This document shows positions 1 to 9,163 of a stretch of 64,000 bases of DNA, piece by piece (within the stretch, counting starts at the first letter, position 1; each line of letters opens with the position of its first letter). This stretch comes from Streptomyces sp. MUM 2J (GTDB lineage Bacteria; Actinomycetota; Actinomycetes; Streptomycetales; Streptomycetaceae). Location: NCBI RefSeq assembly GCF_022414535.1, contig NZ_JADWYM010000003.1, positions 248,001 through 312,000 of the forward strand, read 5' to 3'. The notes under the pieces were generated by a model. It worked only from the letters and a program-made list of their open reading frames with translations, made no database searches and had not been told where the DNA came from. A program made the translations under genes and the position numbers.

Positions 1-2277
1 GTCCCGGAGCTGGTCGAGCGGTGCCGCGCCGGCGGCGGCTGGGCCGGGCTGCTCACCGTGCGCCGCCGGGACGGCGGCGCGCTGCGCGTGATGGCGAGGA
101 TCACTTCGGCGCTGGACACCGGTGGCCCCGCACGCTGCCTGGTGCTGCTGTCGGAGATGGGCGGGGCGCCCGGCTGGGACATGAGCCGCCGGGTACTGGA
201 GCAGATGGTGGCCGGATCCCCGGTCGGCATCGCGGTCGTCGACACCGACCTGCGGTACGTGTGGTCCAACCCGGCACTGGCGCGCTTCGGCGGCGGACCG
301 CCCGCTCAGCGGCTGGGCCGGCGCCTGCGGGAGGTGCAGCCCGGCCTGGACGCCGAGGGGATCGAGGCGCAGATGCACCGCGTGCTGGCGACCGGCGAAC
401 CGGTCGTCGGCTACGAGCACCTGGGGCGGGTGCGGTCCGCGCCGCACCGGGAGACCGCGCACATGATGTCGTTCACCCGGCTCGACGACGACCACGGCCA
501 GCCGATGGGTGTGTACTACACCGTCGTCGACATCACCGACCGGTACCGCGCCCGCTGCCGTCTCGCGTTGCTGGACCGGGCCGGTGAGCAGCTCGGCCGC
601 ACCCTGGACGTCACGCACACCGCGCAGGAACTGGCCGAGGTGGCGGTGCCCGAGTTCGCGGACTTCGTCACCGTCGACCTGCTGGACTGCGTGCTGCACG
701 GCGCGGAGGCCCCGGGCGCCACCGAGACGGTACCGCTGCGCCGGGCGGGTCAGCAGTCGGTGCACCCGGACGTGCCCGAGGCGCTGGTCGGCATCGGCGA
801 CGTGGCGTCGTACCGGCCGGGCTCCCCGCCGGTCCGTGCCCTGGTCTCGGGGCGGTCCTGGCGCAAGGAGAGGCTCGACCCACCGGCCCGGAGGTGGGCG
901 ACGCACATACCCGCCGGCCGTGGGGCGACCTTCCTGGAGCTGGGCCTGCACAGCGCGATGATCGTGCCGATCCGGGCGCGGGGCGTGACGCTGGGCGTGA
1001 CCACGTTCTTCCGGCGCCGCCGACAGGAACCCTTCGACGAGGAGGACCTGGGTCTCGCGGAGGACCTGGTAGCCCGCGCGGCGGTCTGCATGGACAACGC
1101 ACGCCGCTACACCCGCGAGCGGGACGCCGCCCTGGTGCTCCAGCACAACCTCCTGCCCCACCGGCTTCCCGAGCTGGAGGCGGTGGAAGCCGCCGCCTGC
1201 TACCGGCCGGCCGACGAACTGATCGGCCTGGGCGGCGACTGGTACGACCTGATCCCGCTGTCGGGGGCGCGGGTCGCCCTGGTGGTGGGCGAGGTGCCGG
1301 GCCACGGCATCGGCGCGGCGGCGGCGATGGGCCGGCTGCGGACGGCCGTGCGCACGCTGGCCGCGCTGGATCTGCCGCCCGAGGAGGTGCTGGCGCACCT
1401 CGACGACCTGGTCTCCAGCACGGCCTGGGAGGAGGGTGTGCGGCCGGACGCCGCGGGCACCGACGCCCAGGCGGTCGGATCGTGCTGTGTGTACGTCGTC
1501 TACGACCCGGTCGACGGGCGGTGCGGCATGGCCGCCGCGGGTCATCCGGCGCCCGCGCTGATCGCGCCGGACGGCGCGGTGACGTTCGTGGAGCTGCCGC
1601 AGGGCCCGGCCCTGGGCGTGGGCGGTCCGCCGTTCGAGTCGGTCGAGCTGGACCTGGCGGAGGGAAGCACGCTGGCCCTGCACACCGACGGGCTGCTGGC
1701 GCGCGGTGAACGGTGGGCCGTGGATGCGGACCGGGAGCGGCTGGGACGGGCGCTGGGACGCCGGGCCGAGTCGCTGGAGCTGAACTGCCGGGCCGTCGTC
1801 GAAGGGCTGGTGCCGTCGCGTCCGCACGACGACGTGGCACTGCTGATGGCCCGCACCCGGCGGCTGGGCGCGCACCAGGTCGCCACCTGGGAACTGGCGC
1901 ACGATCCCGCCATGGTCGCCGACGCCCGCAGGACCGCGGTGCGGCAGCTGGCCGAGTGGGGGCTGGACGAGCTGGCGTTCCCCACGGAGCTGGTCGTCAG
2001 CGAGCTGGTCACCAACGCCATCCGGTACACCGGCGGCCCGATCCGGCTGCGGCTGATCCGGGAACGGAGCCTGGTCTGCGAGGTCTTCGACGCCGGTGCC
2101 ACCGCACCCCATCTGCGCCATCCCCGTACCACCGACGAGGGCGGGCGCGGGCTGCTGCTGGTCTCGCAGTTCACCCAGCGCTGGGGCACGCGCTTCGTCC
2201 CCGACGGGAAGATCCTCTGGGCCGAACAGTCGCTGACAGGTGCCGGGCGTGACCGTCCCCCACATCCGACCACCTGA
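1..2277 (+). CDS. PAS-GAF-SpoIIE phosphatase with C-terminal anti-sigma-type ATPase (5' partial)
   Basis: The reading frame is open from base 1, and the first residues (GGWAGLLTVRRRDGGALRVM) already look like the end of a PAS domain, so the start lies outside the window. Order seen: PAS remnant, a second PAS (about residues 65-180), a GAF-like sensor (about 205-365), a SpoIIE/PP2C phosphatase (about 380-625, GGDWYDL near its start, HDDVALL at its end) and a HATPase_c module (ELVTNAIRYT, then DEGGRGL). Proteins of this build both dephosphorylate anti-anti-sigma factors and may phosphorylate them. One oddity is VVGEVPGHG, where the family normally has GDVxGHG: the metal-binding Asp is Glu. A second SpoIIE phosphatase follows 36 bp downstream. 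The sensed signal cannot be read from the sequence. Confidence 0.9.
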   Translation, partial: VPELVERCRAGGGWAGLLTVRRRDGGALRVMARITSALDTGGPARCLVLLSEMGGAPGWDMSRRVLEQMVAGSPVGIAVVDTDLRYVWSNPALARFGGGPPAQRLGRRLREVQPGLDAEGIEAQMHRVLATGEPVVGYEHLGRVRSAPHRETAHMMSFTRLDDDHGQPMGVYYTVVDITDRYRARCRLALLDRAGEQLGRTLDVTHTAQELAEVAVPEFADFVTVDLLDCVLHGAEAPGATETVPLRRAGQQSVHPDVPEALVGIGDVASYRPGSPPVRALVSGRSWRKERLDPPARRWATHIPAGRGATFLELGLHSAMIVPIRARGVTLGVTTFFRRRRQEPFDEEDLGLAEDLVARAAVCMDNARRYTRERDAALVLQHNLLPHRLPELEAVEAAACYRPADELIGLGGDWYDLIPLSGARVALVVGEVPGHGIGAAAAMGRLRTAVRTLAALDLPPEEVLAHLDDLVSSTAWEEGVRPDAAGTDAQAVGSCCVYVVYDPVDGRCGMAAAGHPAPALIAPDGAVTFVELPQGPALGVGGPPFESVELDLAEGSTLALHTDGLLARGERWAVDADRERLGRALGRRAESLELNCRAVVEGLVPSRPHDDVALLMARTRRLGAHQVATWELAHDPAMVADARRTAVRQLAEWGLDELAFPTELVVSELVTNAIRYTGGPIRLRLIRERSLVCEVFDAGATAPHLRHPRTTDEGGRGLLLVSQFTQRWGTRFVPDGKILWAEQSLTGAGRDRPPHPTT

Positions 2278-2313
2278 CAAAATGGCACGAAAGCAGTGAA
2301 TGGGACGTGGGCC

Positions 2314-3543
2314 ATGAGTGATACGCCAATCGACTACCAGGCGGTGTTCCAGGCCCTGCCCGGCATGGTCGCGCTCCTGACGCCCGACCTGGTGTTCACC
2401 GACGTCAACGAGGACTTCCTGCGCACCACCGGCCGCCGCCGCGAGGAGGTCGTCGGCCACCACCTCTTCGACGTCTTCCCGGACAACCCCAACGACCCGT
2501 CGGCCACCGGCAGACGCAACCTGCAGGCCTCCCTGCAGCGGGTGCTGGCCACCGGGGAACGCGACACCATGGCCCTGCAACGCTACGACCTCGAACACAC
2601 CGAGAGCCCCGGCGACTGGGAGGAGCGCTACTGGAGCCCGGTCAACGCCCCGGTGCGCGGCCCGGACGGCACGGTGCAGCTGCTGGTGAACCGGGTGGAG
2701 GAGGTCACCGAGCTGATCCGGGCCCGCGGCAGGCCGGGCACCGACCGACCGCGGCACCTGGAGGCCGAGCTGTACACGCGCGCCCGTGAACTCCAGGAGC
2801 TCAACGAGCGGCTGCGCCGGGCCCATGCCCGCGAGCGCGAGGTGGCGCTGGCCCTGCAGGAGGCGATGCTGCCGACCCGCCGGCAGGTACGCCACCGGCG
2901 GACCGCGGTGCGCTACCGGCCGGCGGTCGGAGCGCTCAACGTGTGCGGGGACTGGTACGACCTGGTCGACCTGGTCGACGGCAACCGTCTCGGCGTGTCG
3001 GTCGGCGACGTGGTCGGGCACGGCCTGGAGGCCTCCTGCGTCATGGGCCAGCTGCGCAGCGCGCTCAGCGCCGCGTCCCGGGTCGCCGCGGGCCCCGCGC
3101 AGGCCCTGGACGTGGTGGGCCGGTACGCGCACGTCGTCGACGGCGCCGAGTCGGCGACCGCGGTCACCACGTTCATCGACTTCGACGACCACACCATCGC
3201 CTACAGCAGCGCCGGCCACCCGCCGCCGATCCTCGTGCACGCCGACGGCCGGGTGGAGTTCCTCGACCAGGCGACCGACACGCCGCTGGACGCCCACCCG
3301 AACCCGATACCCCGCGTCCAGGCCACCACCGGCTACGGCGAGGGCGCCACGCTCACGCTGTACACCGACGGGCTGATCGAGCGCCGGCACGAGGACATCG
3401 ACGTCGGCCTGGGCCGTCTGGCCGACTCCCTGCGCCGGCACCGGTCGGCCGATCCCGAGGCCCTCGCCGACGCGGTGCTGACGGAGTTGCTGCCGCCCGG
3501 CGGTGCGACCGACGACACGGCCCTGGTGATCGTGCGGCTGTGA
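2314..3543 (+). CDS. PAS domain SpoIIE-family protein phosphatase
   Basis: The 409-residue protein has an N-terminal PAS domain (about residues 5-130, with DYQAVFQALPGMVALL and NEDFLRTTGR), a charged coiled-coil linker (about 145-190, RARELQELNERLRRAHARER) and a SpoIIE/PP2C phosphatase (about 195-409). The metal motifs are intact: GDWYDL, VGDVVGHG and the terminal TDDTALV. No ATPase domain follows, so it is likely a pure phosphatase for a phosphorylated anti-sigma antagonist. I chose the ATG at 2314 because GGGACG sits 6 nt upstream; a GTG at 2296 is in frame but has a weaker ribosome site. It probably shares a transcript with the gene before it. Confidence 0.88.
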   Translation: MSDTPIDYQAVFQALPGMVALLTPDLVFTDVNEDFLRTTGRRREEVVGHHLFDVFPDNPNDPSATGRRNLQASLQRVLATGERDTMALQRYDLEHTESPGDWEERYWSPVNAPVRGPDGTVQLLVNRVEEVTELIRARGRPGTDRPRHLEAELYTRARELQELNERLRRAHAREREVALALQEAMLPTRRQVRHRRTAVRYRPAVGALNVCGDWYDLVDLVDGNRLGVSVGDVVGHGLEASCVMGQLRSALSAASRVAAGPAQALDVVGRYAHVVDGAESATAVTTFIDFDDHTIAYSSAGHPPPILVHADGRVEFLDQATDTPLDAHPNPIPRVQATTGYGEGATLTLYTDGLIERRHEDIDVGLGRLADSLRRHRSADPEALADAVLTELLPPGGATDDTALVIVRL

Positions 3544-3587
3544 CCAGTGGGAGAGATCGCGCCAGGCTGGGCTGCCGGGGTTGATGA

Positions 3588-3601
3588 CTACCCGTGGGTA
3601 G
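3588..3601. promoter_or_regulatory. Palindrome CTACC-N4-GGTAG ahead of plsC-like gene
   Basis: Perfect 14-bp palindrome CTACCCGTGGGTAG, about 130 bp upstream of the acyltransferase start. The same arms with another 4-bp core occur at 32985-32998 before an alpha/beta hydrolase, which suggests a shared operator. The regulator is not identified; a TetR-type lipid regulator is my inference. Confidence 0.45.
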
Positions 3602-3728
3602 CGGTTGGCTGGTGCCGCAGCCATCCCCAACTGCGCCGACTCCCCCTACACTGGCACCCCATGACAGGCCGGTTGACCTGCGAGGACGCGGCGGCTCTGC
3701 CGATCCGCCCGAGTGAGGAGCGACCCCC

Positions 3729-4448
3729 TTGTTCTACTACCTGTTGAAATACGTTCTGTTGGGACCGCTGCTGCGACTGCTCTTCCGCCCGCGGATCGAG
3801 GGGCTGGACCGTGTACCCGAGTCGGGACCGGCCATCGTCGCGGGCAACCATCTGTCGTTCTCCGACCACTTCCTGATGCCCGCCATGCTCAAGCGCCGGA
3901 TCACCTTCCTCGCGAAGGCGGAGTACTTCACCGGCTCGGGCCTCAAGGGCCGGCTGGTCGCGACGTTCTTCCGCAGCGCCGGGCAGATCCCCGTCGACCG
4001 CTCCGGGAAGGAGGCCGGGCGCGCGGCGATCCGCGAGGGCCTCGGGGTGCTGCGCAAGGGTGAACTGCTCGGCATCTATCCGGAGGGCACGCGCTCGCAC
4101 GACGGCCGTCTGTACAAGGGCAAGGTCGGAGTCGCGATCATGGCACTGAAGGCCCAGGTCCCCGTCGTCCCCTGCGCGATGATCGGCACGTTCGAGGCGC
4201 AACCGCCCGGCAAGCTCGTCCCGAACCTCCGCCCCGTCGTCATCCGTTTCGGCAAGCCCCTCGACTTCTCCCGCTACGCCGGCATGGAGAACGAGAAGGC
4301 GATTCTGCGGGCCGTCACCGACGAGATCATGTACGCGATCCTGTCGCTCTCCGAGCAGGAGTACGTCGACCGGTACGCGGCCGACGTCAAGGCCGGGCTG
4401 GCGGACACGGAGAAGGAGCGCAGGTTCCCGCGGATGCCGATGAGCTGA
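3729..4448 (+). CDS. 1-acyl-sn-glycerol-3-phosphate acyltransferase (PlsC family)
   Basis: The 239-residue protein transfers an acyl group to lysophosphatidic acid in phospholipid synthesis at the inner face of the membrane. The family signatures are present: the catalytic NHLSFSDH box (H-x4-D, near residue 40) and the substrate motif YPEGTRSHDG (near residue 118). The N-terminus (MFYYLLKYVLLGPLLRLLF) is a short hydrophobic membrane anchor. The start is TTG at 3729, supported by GAGGAG eight bases upstream. A TACACT hexamer near 3646 could be the -10. The gene stands alone, and a hairpin at 4461-4491 separates it from the convergent urease operon. Streptomyces carry several PlsC paralogues, so I give no gene symbol. 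Confidence 0.9.
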   Translation: MFYYLLKYVLLGPLLRLLFRPRIEGLDRVPESGPAIVAGNHLSFSDHFLMPAMLKRRITFLAKAEYFTGSGLKGRLVATFFRSAGQIPVDRSGKEAGRAAIREGLGVLRKGELLGIYPEGTRSHDGRLYKGKVGVAIMALKAQVPVVPCAMIGTFEAQPPGKLVPNLRPVVIRFGKPLDFSRYAGMENEKAILRAVTDEIMYAILSLSEQEYVDRYAADVKAGLADTEKERRFPRMPMS

Positions 4449-4460
4449 GCCACCGGTACG

Positions 4461-4491
4461 GAGGGGCGGCCGGGACCCCCGCCCGCCCCTC
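4461..4491. terminator. Hairpin between plsC-like gene and ureD
   Basis: GAGGGGCGG at 4461-4469 pairs with CCGCCCCTC at 4483-4491 (9-bp perfect stem) between two convergent genes, so it can end transcription from both sides. No U-tract is visible, as is usual in Streptomyces. Confidence 0.5.
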
Positions 4492-4579
4492 GGTGCTGCC
4501 GTGGGGTCGGCTGGGGACGGACCCTGCGGTTCCTCTTCGCCGGTCCGGCGACCGGAGACGGGTGTCTGCTCAGCGGACG

Positions 4580-5344
4580 TCAGCCCAGCGCCGCGAGGGC
4601 CTCGTCCAGGGCCCGCCGCAGCCGTAGCCCGTCCACCGCCACGGCGCTGACCAGCGCCGCGGGACCGGCCAGCGGGACGACGACGCAGGCATCGCCGATG
4701 CGTCGGGGGCTGACCGGGTCCTCCTGGAACTCGGGCCTGACGAGCACCAGTTGGCCAACGGCGCGGTGTCCGGCCAGCACGGCGGGGCCGTCCCAGCCAC
4801 CCGGCGCGCCCGGCCCGCACGCCAGCTCCTGGTCGAGGACGGCGTGGCCGCCGACCCGCACGGCGAGACGGCTGGAGAGCCGACCGGGTTCCTCACCGGC
4901 CCGGCCGAGCACCTGCTCCTCGCGCAGCACCAGCCGCCCCGTGGCCGCGACGTCGACCTCGGTGCGGACGCGGAGATCGCTCCCGCCCGCGGAGATGAGC
5001 GGCTCGGGCAACCAGGTCAGCTCCGCCCGGCCGGCGACGCGCACCCGCACGTCGTAGTGCGCCTCGCCCTTGTTCTGCCCGGGCAGGGCGATCGTGGCGG
5101 CGGCCGACTGCACGCGCAGCCGGGCGCCTTCCTCCGCCTGCGCGTCGACGCCGAACCGGTCCCCGCCGAGGGGGCCGCTCATCGCGCCGACGAGCACGAC
5201 CCGCGCCTCCGCGTCGCTCCCGCGGGTCCGGCGCAGCGCGAGCGGGCCGTCGCTCTCCAGCACCGGCAGGGACGTGCCACCCCTGCCGTCCCTCCGGGCG
5301 ACGATCCGCGCGCGGGCCCGCACACCGCCGTCCACGGTGCTCAC
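4580..5344 (-). CDS. ureD: Urease accessory protein UreD
   Basis: UreD (called UreH in some species) is the scaffold that, with UreF and UreG, loads nickel and CO2 into the urease active site. The 254-residue product shows family features such as [17 protein letters not shown] near residue 85 and the following [13 protein letters not shown], and its length is normal. I chose the GTG at 5344 because it overlaps the ureG stop as GTGA, which implies translational coupling. The same frame stays open far upstream, but that part is antisense of ureG codons and does not resemble UreD. It is the last gene of the operon ureA-B-C-F-G-D. Confidence 0.92.
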   Translation of the reverse strand: MSTVDGGVRARARIVARRDGRGGTSLPVLESDGPLALRRTRGSDAEARVVLVGAMSGPLGGDRFGVDAQAEEGARLRVQSAAATIALPGQNKGEAHYDVRVRVAGRAELTWLPEPLISAGGSDLRVRTEVDVAATGRLVLREEQVLGRAGEEPGRLSSRLAVRVGGHAVLDQELACGPGAPGGWDGPAVLAGHRAVGQLVLVRPEFQEDPVSPRRIGDACVVVPLAGPAALVSAVAVDGLRLRRALDEALAALG

Positions 5345-6018
5345 GCCGTCCACGCGGTCAGCTGCGCCCGTACCCAGTCGGCGACGTCCGCGACGCCCCG
5401 CTCGCTCCGGAGCGACTGCAGGACCACCGGCAGGGCGCCGCGCTGCGCCTCGGCGTCCGCGGCCATGCGGTCGAGGTCGGAGCCGACGTGGGGAGCGAGG
5501 TCGGTCTTGTTGACGACGAGCAGGTCGGCGGTGGTCACCCCCGGGCCGCCCTTGCGTGGGATGTCGTCCCCGCCGGCCACGTCGATCACGAAGACCTGCG
5601 CGTCGACGAGACCCTTGGAGAAGGTGGCGGTGAGGTTGTCGCCGCCGGACTCCACGAGGACGAGATCCAGTGGTCCGACCTCGTCCTCCAGGTCCTCCAC
5701 CGCCTCCAGGTTGGCCGAGATGTCGTCCCGGATCGCGGTGTGCGGGCAGGCTCCCGTCTCCACCGCGCTGATCCGCTCCGGCGGCAGCACGGCCTCCTTC
5801 AGCAGGAACTCCGCGTCCTCCCGTGTGTAGATGTCGTTGGTGACGACGGCCAGCGACCACTCGTCCCGCAGCGCCCGGCACAGTGCCGCGACGGTCGCCG
5901 TCTTCCCTGATCCGACCGGTCCGCCGAGGCCGATCCGCAGAGCCCTCCGGCTCCCGTCGGCCCGCCGGGCGTCGGCGCTGACGGCACCGGGACCGTCGTG
6001 GGTGTGGTCGAGGTGCAT
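5341..6018 (-). CDS. ureG: Urease accessory GTPase UreG
   Basis: UreG is the SIMIBI-class GTPase that delivers nickel during urease maturation. In its 225 residues I see the P-loop [10 protein letters not shown] near residue 37, the nickel-binding CPH motif ([13 protein letters not shown]), ESGGDNL and the guanine motif NKTDLA. A short His-containing N-terminus (MHLDHTHDG) is present, much shorter than the His-rich tails of nickel-storing UreG proteins. The ATG at 6018 has AAGGA nine bases upstream; longer readings are low-complexity and lack a ribosome site. The gene lies 110 bp after ureF and its stop overlaps the ureD start. Confidence 0.96.
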   Translation of the reverse strand: MHLDHTHDGPGAVSADARRADGSRRALRIGLGGPVGSGKTATVAALCRALRDEWSLAVVTNDIYTREDAEFLLKEAVLPPERISAVETGACPHTAIRDDISANLEAVEDLEDEVGPLDLVLVESGGDNLTATFSKGLVDAQVFVIDVAGGDDIPRKGGPGVTTADLLVVNKTDLAPHVGSDLDRMAADAEAQRGALPVVLQSLRSERGVADVADWVRAQLTAWTA

Positions 6019-6128
6019 CGGAGGTGATCCTTTCCGTAGGTGGGGGGAGGGGACGGCAGGGGGCGGTGCGGCACGCACCCGGCGGTTCGGGTGGGCACGG
6101 GGCCGGGCGGGCACGGGGCCGGGCGGCC

Positions 6129-6803
6129 CTACGACGCGAACAGCCGCACCGCCCACCCCGCGTGCAGCTCCGCCCCGATCTCCAGCAGCGGCGCCGACGC
6201 CGCGGGGAGCACCCCGGCCCCCTGCTCCTGCGCCAGGGCCGCCGCCTCCACGGCGAGGTCCACCACGTGGTCGGCCTCCGGGGCCAGCCGGGCCAGCACC
6301 GCGGTCGCCTCGAAGGGGTCGAGACCCAGCAGCCGGACCGTCGCCGTCGTCGCCCCGCTCACGCTCTCGTACGCCGCGCAGTGCGCCGCGTCGTCCGCGC
6401 CCAGCCCCGCCGACCGCGCGGCGGCGCCGAGCACGACCGGCTGGTGTGCGCCCTTGGGGAACTCCCGGGCGAGCGCGTCGAGTTCGTCCGACGGCCAGGT
6501 GGCGCGCGCGGCCCTCATCAGCTGGCGCCCGAGCCGCCGTGCGGCGAGCCGCAGCGCGGGCGAGGGTGTCCGGGCGTCCGCCGCCGCGTCCAGTTCCGCC
6601 GCCGGGACACCGAGGGCCGCCGCCGCGGCGAGCGAGGCCGCGACCAGCCCTGCCGTGTGCAACCGCCCCCGGCAGAAGTCCTCCAGGCTCGGGGCCCCGG
6701 TGATCCGGCCGGCCTTGACCGCCTCCTCGGCCCCGCCGGAGTGCGCGTGCCCGCCGGCGGGGAACCGGCCGTCGGCCAGGACCAGTAGTGCTGCTCGTGA
6801 CAT
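6129..6803 (-). CDS. ureF: Urease accessory protein UreF
   Basis: UreF acts with UreD and UreG as a checkpoint in nickel insertion. The 224-residue all-helical protein starts with [21 protein letters not shown], matching the family opening that ends in the P-x-G-x-[FHY]-x-HS-type motif ([11 protein letters not shown]), and keeps the GLE-like helix region [21 protein letters not shown]. It follows ureC after 21 bp. The GC content and codon use are like the neighbours and no damage is visible. Confidence 0.93.
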   Translation of the reverse strand: MSRAALLVLADGRFPAGGHAHSGGAEEAVKAGRITGAPSLEDFCRGRLHTAGLVAASLAAAAALGVPAAELDAAADARTPSPALRLAARRLGRQLMRAARATWPSDELDALAREFPKGAHQPVVLGAAARSAGLGADDAAHCAAYESVSGATTATVRLLGLDPFEATAVLARLAPEADHVVDLAVEAAALAQEQGAGVLPAASAPLLEIGAELHAGWAVRLFAS

Positions 6804-6824
6804 CGGAAAGACCCGCTCCCGTCC

Positions 6825-8546
6825 TCAGAAGAGGAAGTAGCGCTGCGCCATCGGCAGTTCCACCGCCGGTTCCGTCTCCACCAGTTCGCCGTCGATGTAC
6901 ACGGCGAAGCTGTCGGGATCGACGCGCACCTCGGGCCGCGCGTCGTTCTGGCGCATGTCGGCCTTGGTGAGCTTCCGCGTCGACTCGATGGTGACGAAGC
7001 GCTTCCCGAGCGGCAGACGCTCCGGCAGCCCGTCCTCGATCGCGGCCGGGGCGACGAAGTTGAACGAGTTCGCCGCGGGAGCCCGCCCGATCGCCCCGTA
7101 CATCGGCCGCGGCAGGATCGGCTGCGGTGTCGGGATGGAGGCGTTCGCGTCACCCATCTGCGCATAGGCGATCTGCCCGCCCTTGAGCACGAGGTGTGGC
7201 TTGACCCCGAAGAACGCCGGTTCCCACAGCACCAGGTCGGCGACCTTGCCGCTCTCCACGGACCCGATCTCCCGGGCCAGCCCCTGGGCGAGCGCGGGGT
7301 TGATCGTGTACTTGGCGACGTAGCGCCGTACACGCAGGTTGTCCGCCCGCCCGTCGCCGGGCAGCGCGCCCCGGCGCCGCTTCATGACGTGGGCGGTCTG
7401 CCAGGTCCGCAGGACGACCTCGCCGACCCGCCCCATGGCCTGGGAGTCGGAGGAGATGACGGAGATCGCCCCCAGGTCGTGCAGGATGTCCTCGGCCCCG
7501 ATCGTCGACGGCCGGATCCGCGACTCGGCGAACGCCAGGTCCTCGGGGACCGCGGGGTTCAGGTGGTGGCACACCATCAGCATGTCGAGGTGTTCCTCGG
7601 CCGTGTTGACGGTGAAGGGCCGTGTCGGGTTCGTGGAACTGGGCAGCACATGTGCCTGGGAGACGACGGTCATGATGTCCGGCGCGTGTCCGCCGCCCGC
7701 GCCCTCGGTGTGGTAGGCGTGGATGCCCCGGCCGGCGATCGCGGCGAGGGTGTCCTGCACGAACCCGGCCTCGTTCAGCGTGTCGGTGTGGATGGCGACC
7801 TGGACGCCGGTCCGGTCCGCCACCGTCAGTGCCGCGTCGATGACGGCCGGCGTGGACCCCCAGTCCTCGTGCAGTTTCAGCCCGAGGGCACCGCCACGGA
7901 TCTGGGAGAGCATCGCCTCGTGCGAGACGGTGTTGCCCTTGCCCAGGAGGCCGATGTTGAGCGGGTACTGCTCCATCGCCTCGAACATCCGCGCGATGTG
8001 CCAGGGGCCCGGGGTCACGGTCGTGGCCTTCGAGCCCTCGGCGGGCCCGGTGCCGCCGCCGACGAGGGTCGTGATGCCGGATGCCAGCGCCTCGTCGGCG
8101 ATCTGCGGGCAGATGAAGTGCACATGGGCGTCGATCGCGCCGGCGGTGAGGATCCGCCCGTTCCCGGCGACGACCTCCGTCTCCGGGCCGATCACCAGGT
8201 CCGGGTGGACCCCGTCCATGGTGTCGGGGTTGCCCGCCTTGCCGATGCCGGTGATGCGCCCGTCGCGGACGCCCACGTCGGCCTTGACGATCCCCCAGTG
8301 GTCGATGATCACCGCCCCGGTGACGACCGTGTCGGGGGCGCCCTCGGCGCGGGTGGCGCGCGACTGCCCCATGGACTCGCGGATGACCTTGCCGCCTCCG
8401 AAGACCGCCTCGTCGCCGGCCCGGCCGGGCCCGCCGCTGCGGTCCTCCTCGATCTCGACCAGCAGGTCGGTGTCGGCGAGCCTGATGCGGTCGCCGGTGG
8501 TCGGGCCGAACAGGTCGGCGTACGCGGCGCGTGAGACCTCATGCAT
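6825..8546 (-). CDS. ureC: Urease alpha subunit UreC
   Basis: This is the catalytic subunit that hydrolyses urea to ammonia and carbamate. All active-site elements are visible in the 573 residues: the first nickel histidines in [10 protein letters not shown], the carbamylated lysine in [28 protein letters not shown], the mobile-flap Cys-His in MVCHHLNP, and the Asp ligand in [12 protein letters not shown]. Length is normal for bacterial UreC. The start is the ATG at 8546, with GGAGG eight bases upstream; an earlier in-frame GTG at 8555 lies inside that ribosome site and is unlikely. The start overlaps the end of ureB by 8 bp. Confidence 0.98.
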   Translation of the reverse strand: MHEVSRAAYADLFGPTTGDRIRLADTDLLVEIEEDRSGGPGRAGDEAVFGGGKVIRESMGQSRATRAEGAPDTVVTGAVIIDHWGIVKADVGVRDGRITGIGKAGNPDTMDGVHPDLVIGPETEVVAGNGRILTAGAIDAHVHFICPQIADEALASGITTLVGGGTGPAEGSKATTVTPGPWHIARMFEAMEQYPLNIGLLGKGNTVSHEAMLSQIRGGALGLKLHEDWGSTPAVIDAALTVADRTGVQVAIHTDTLNEAGFVQDTLAAIAGRGIHAYHTEGAGGGHAPDIMTVVSQAHVLPSSTNPTRPFTVNTAEEHLDMLMVCHHLNPAVPEDLAFAESRIRPSTIGAEDILHDLGAISVISSDSQAMGRVGEVVLRTWQTAHVMKRRRGALPGDGRADNLRVRRYVAKYTINPALAQGLAREIGSVESGKVADLVLWEPAFFGVKPHLVLKGGQIAYAQMGDANASIPTPQPILPRPMYGAIGRAPAANSFNFVAPAAIEDGLPERLPLGKRFVTIESTRKLTKADMRQNDARPEVRVDPDSFAVYIDGELVETEPAVELPMAQRYFLF

Positions 8547-8850
8547 CGAGGGCACCTCCGGTCCGGCCGCGCAGCCCGGGCACGATGCGGGCTCCCGCCA
8601 GCGCGACGAGTTCGACGTCGACGGGGATCCCGGGCTCGAAGCGCACCGCGGTGCCGGCCGCGACGTCCAGCCGCTTGCCGTGCGCCGCGGCGCGGTCGAA
8701 CTCCAGACCCGGGTTGGCCTCGGCGAAGTGGTAGTGGGAACCCACCTGGACGGGCCGGTCGGCGGCGTTGAGGACGGTGAGCCGGGTGACCTCGCGGCCC
8801 TCGTTGCAGGTGATCGGGCCGTCGGCGAAGAGGAACTCTCCGGGGATCAT
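8539..8850 (-). CDS. ureB: Urease beta subunit UreB
   Basis: The 103-residue UreB is the small structural subunit that packs against UreC. It starts [20 protein letters not shown] and contains the conserved [18 protein letters not shown] segment, both typical. The ATG at 8850 lies 10 bp after the ureA stop; a longer open frame upstream belongs to ureA sequence in another frame. Subunits are separate here (ureA, ureB, ureC), as in most bacteria and unlike Helicobacter, where A and B are fused. Confidence 0.96.
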   Translation of the reverse strand: MIPGEFLFADGPITCNEGREVTRLTVLNAADRPVQVGSHYHFAEANPGLEFDRAAAHGKRLDVAAGTAVRFEPGIPVDVELVALAGARIVPGLRGRTGGALDA

Positions 8851-8860
8851 CGGGGCCTCC

Positions 8861-9163
8861 TCAGACGATCGGGTCGTGGACGGTGACGAGCTTGGTGCCG
8901 TCGGGGAAGGTCGCCTCGACCTGGACGTCATGGATCATCTCGGGGACGCCCTCCATGACATCGCCCCTGGTGAGGAGCTTGCGCCCGGAGGACATCAGCT
9001 CGGCGACGGTGCGGCCGTCACGGGCGCCCTCAAGGATGTGCGACGTGATGAGGGCGACCGTCTCGGGGTGGTTGAGCTTCAGCCCGCGGGCCCGGCGCTT
9101 CTCGGCCACGTCGGCCGCCACATGGATCAGCAGCCTCTCCTGCTCGTGCGGGGTCAGTTGCAC
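8861..9163 (-). CDS. ureA: Urease gamma subunit UreA
   Basis: UreA is the 100-residue gamma subunit. The sequence ([20 protein letters not shown], then [24 protein letters not shown] and [11 protein letters not shown]) matches the family over its whole length. I chose the GTG at 9163 because it gives exactly the family's N-terminus and is preceded by a GAGGTGG ribosome site; the frame stays open for about 900 bases upstream without any UreA-like sequence. It is the first gene of the urease operon, with a leader of about 130 nt and a candidate GlnR box at 9319-9334. Confidence 0.96.
   Translation of the reverse strand: MQLTPHEQERLLIHVAADVAEKRRARGLKLNHPETVALITSHILEGARDGRTVAELMSSGRKLLTRGDVMEGVPEMIHDVQVEATFPDGTKLVTVHDPIV

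Noticed and set aside
4580..5881. A 433-codon version of UreD
   Set aside because: The first 180 codons are out-of-frame ureG sequence; the GTG at 5344 gives the normal UreD length.
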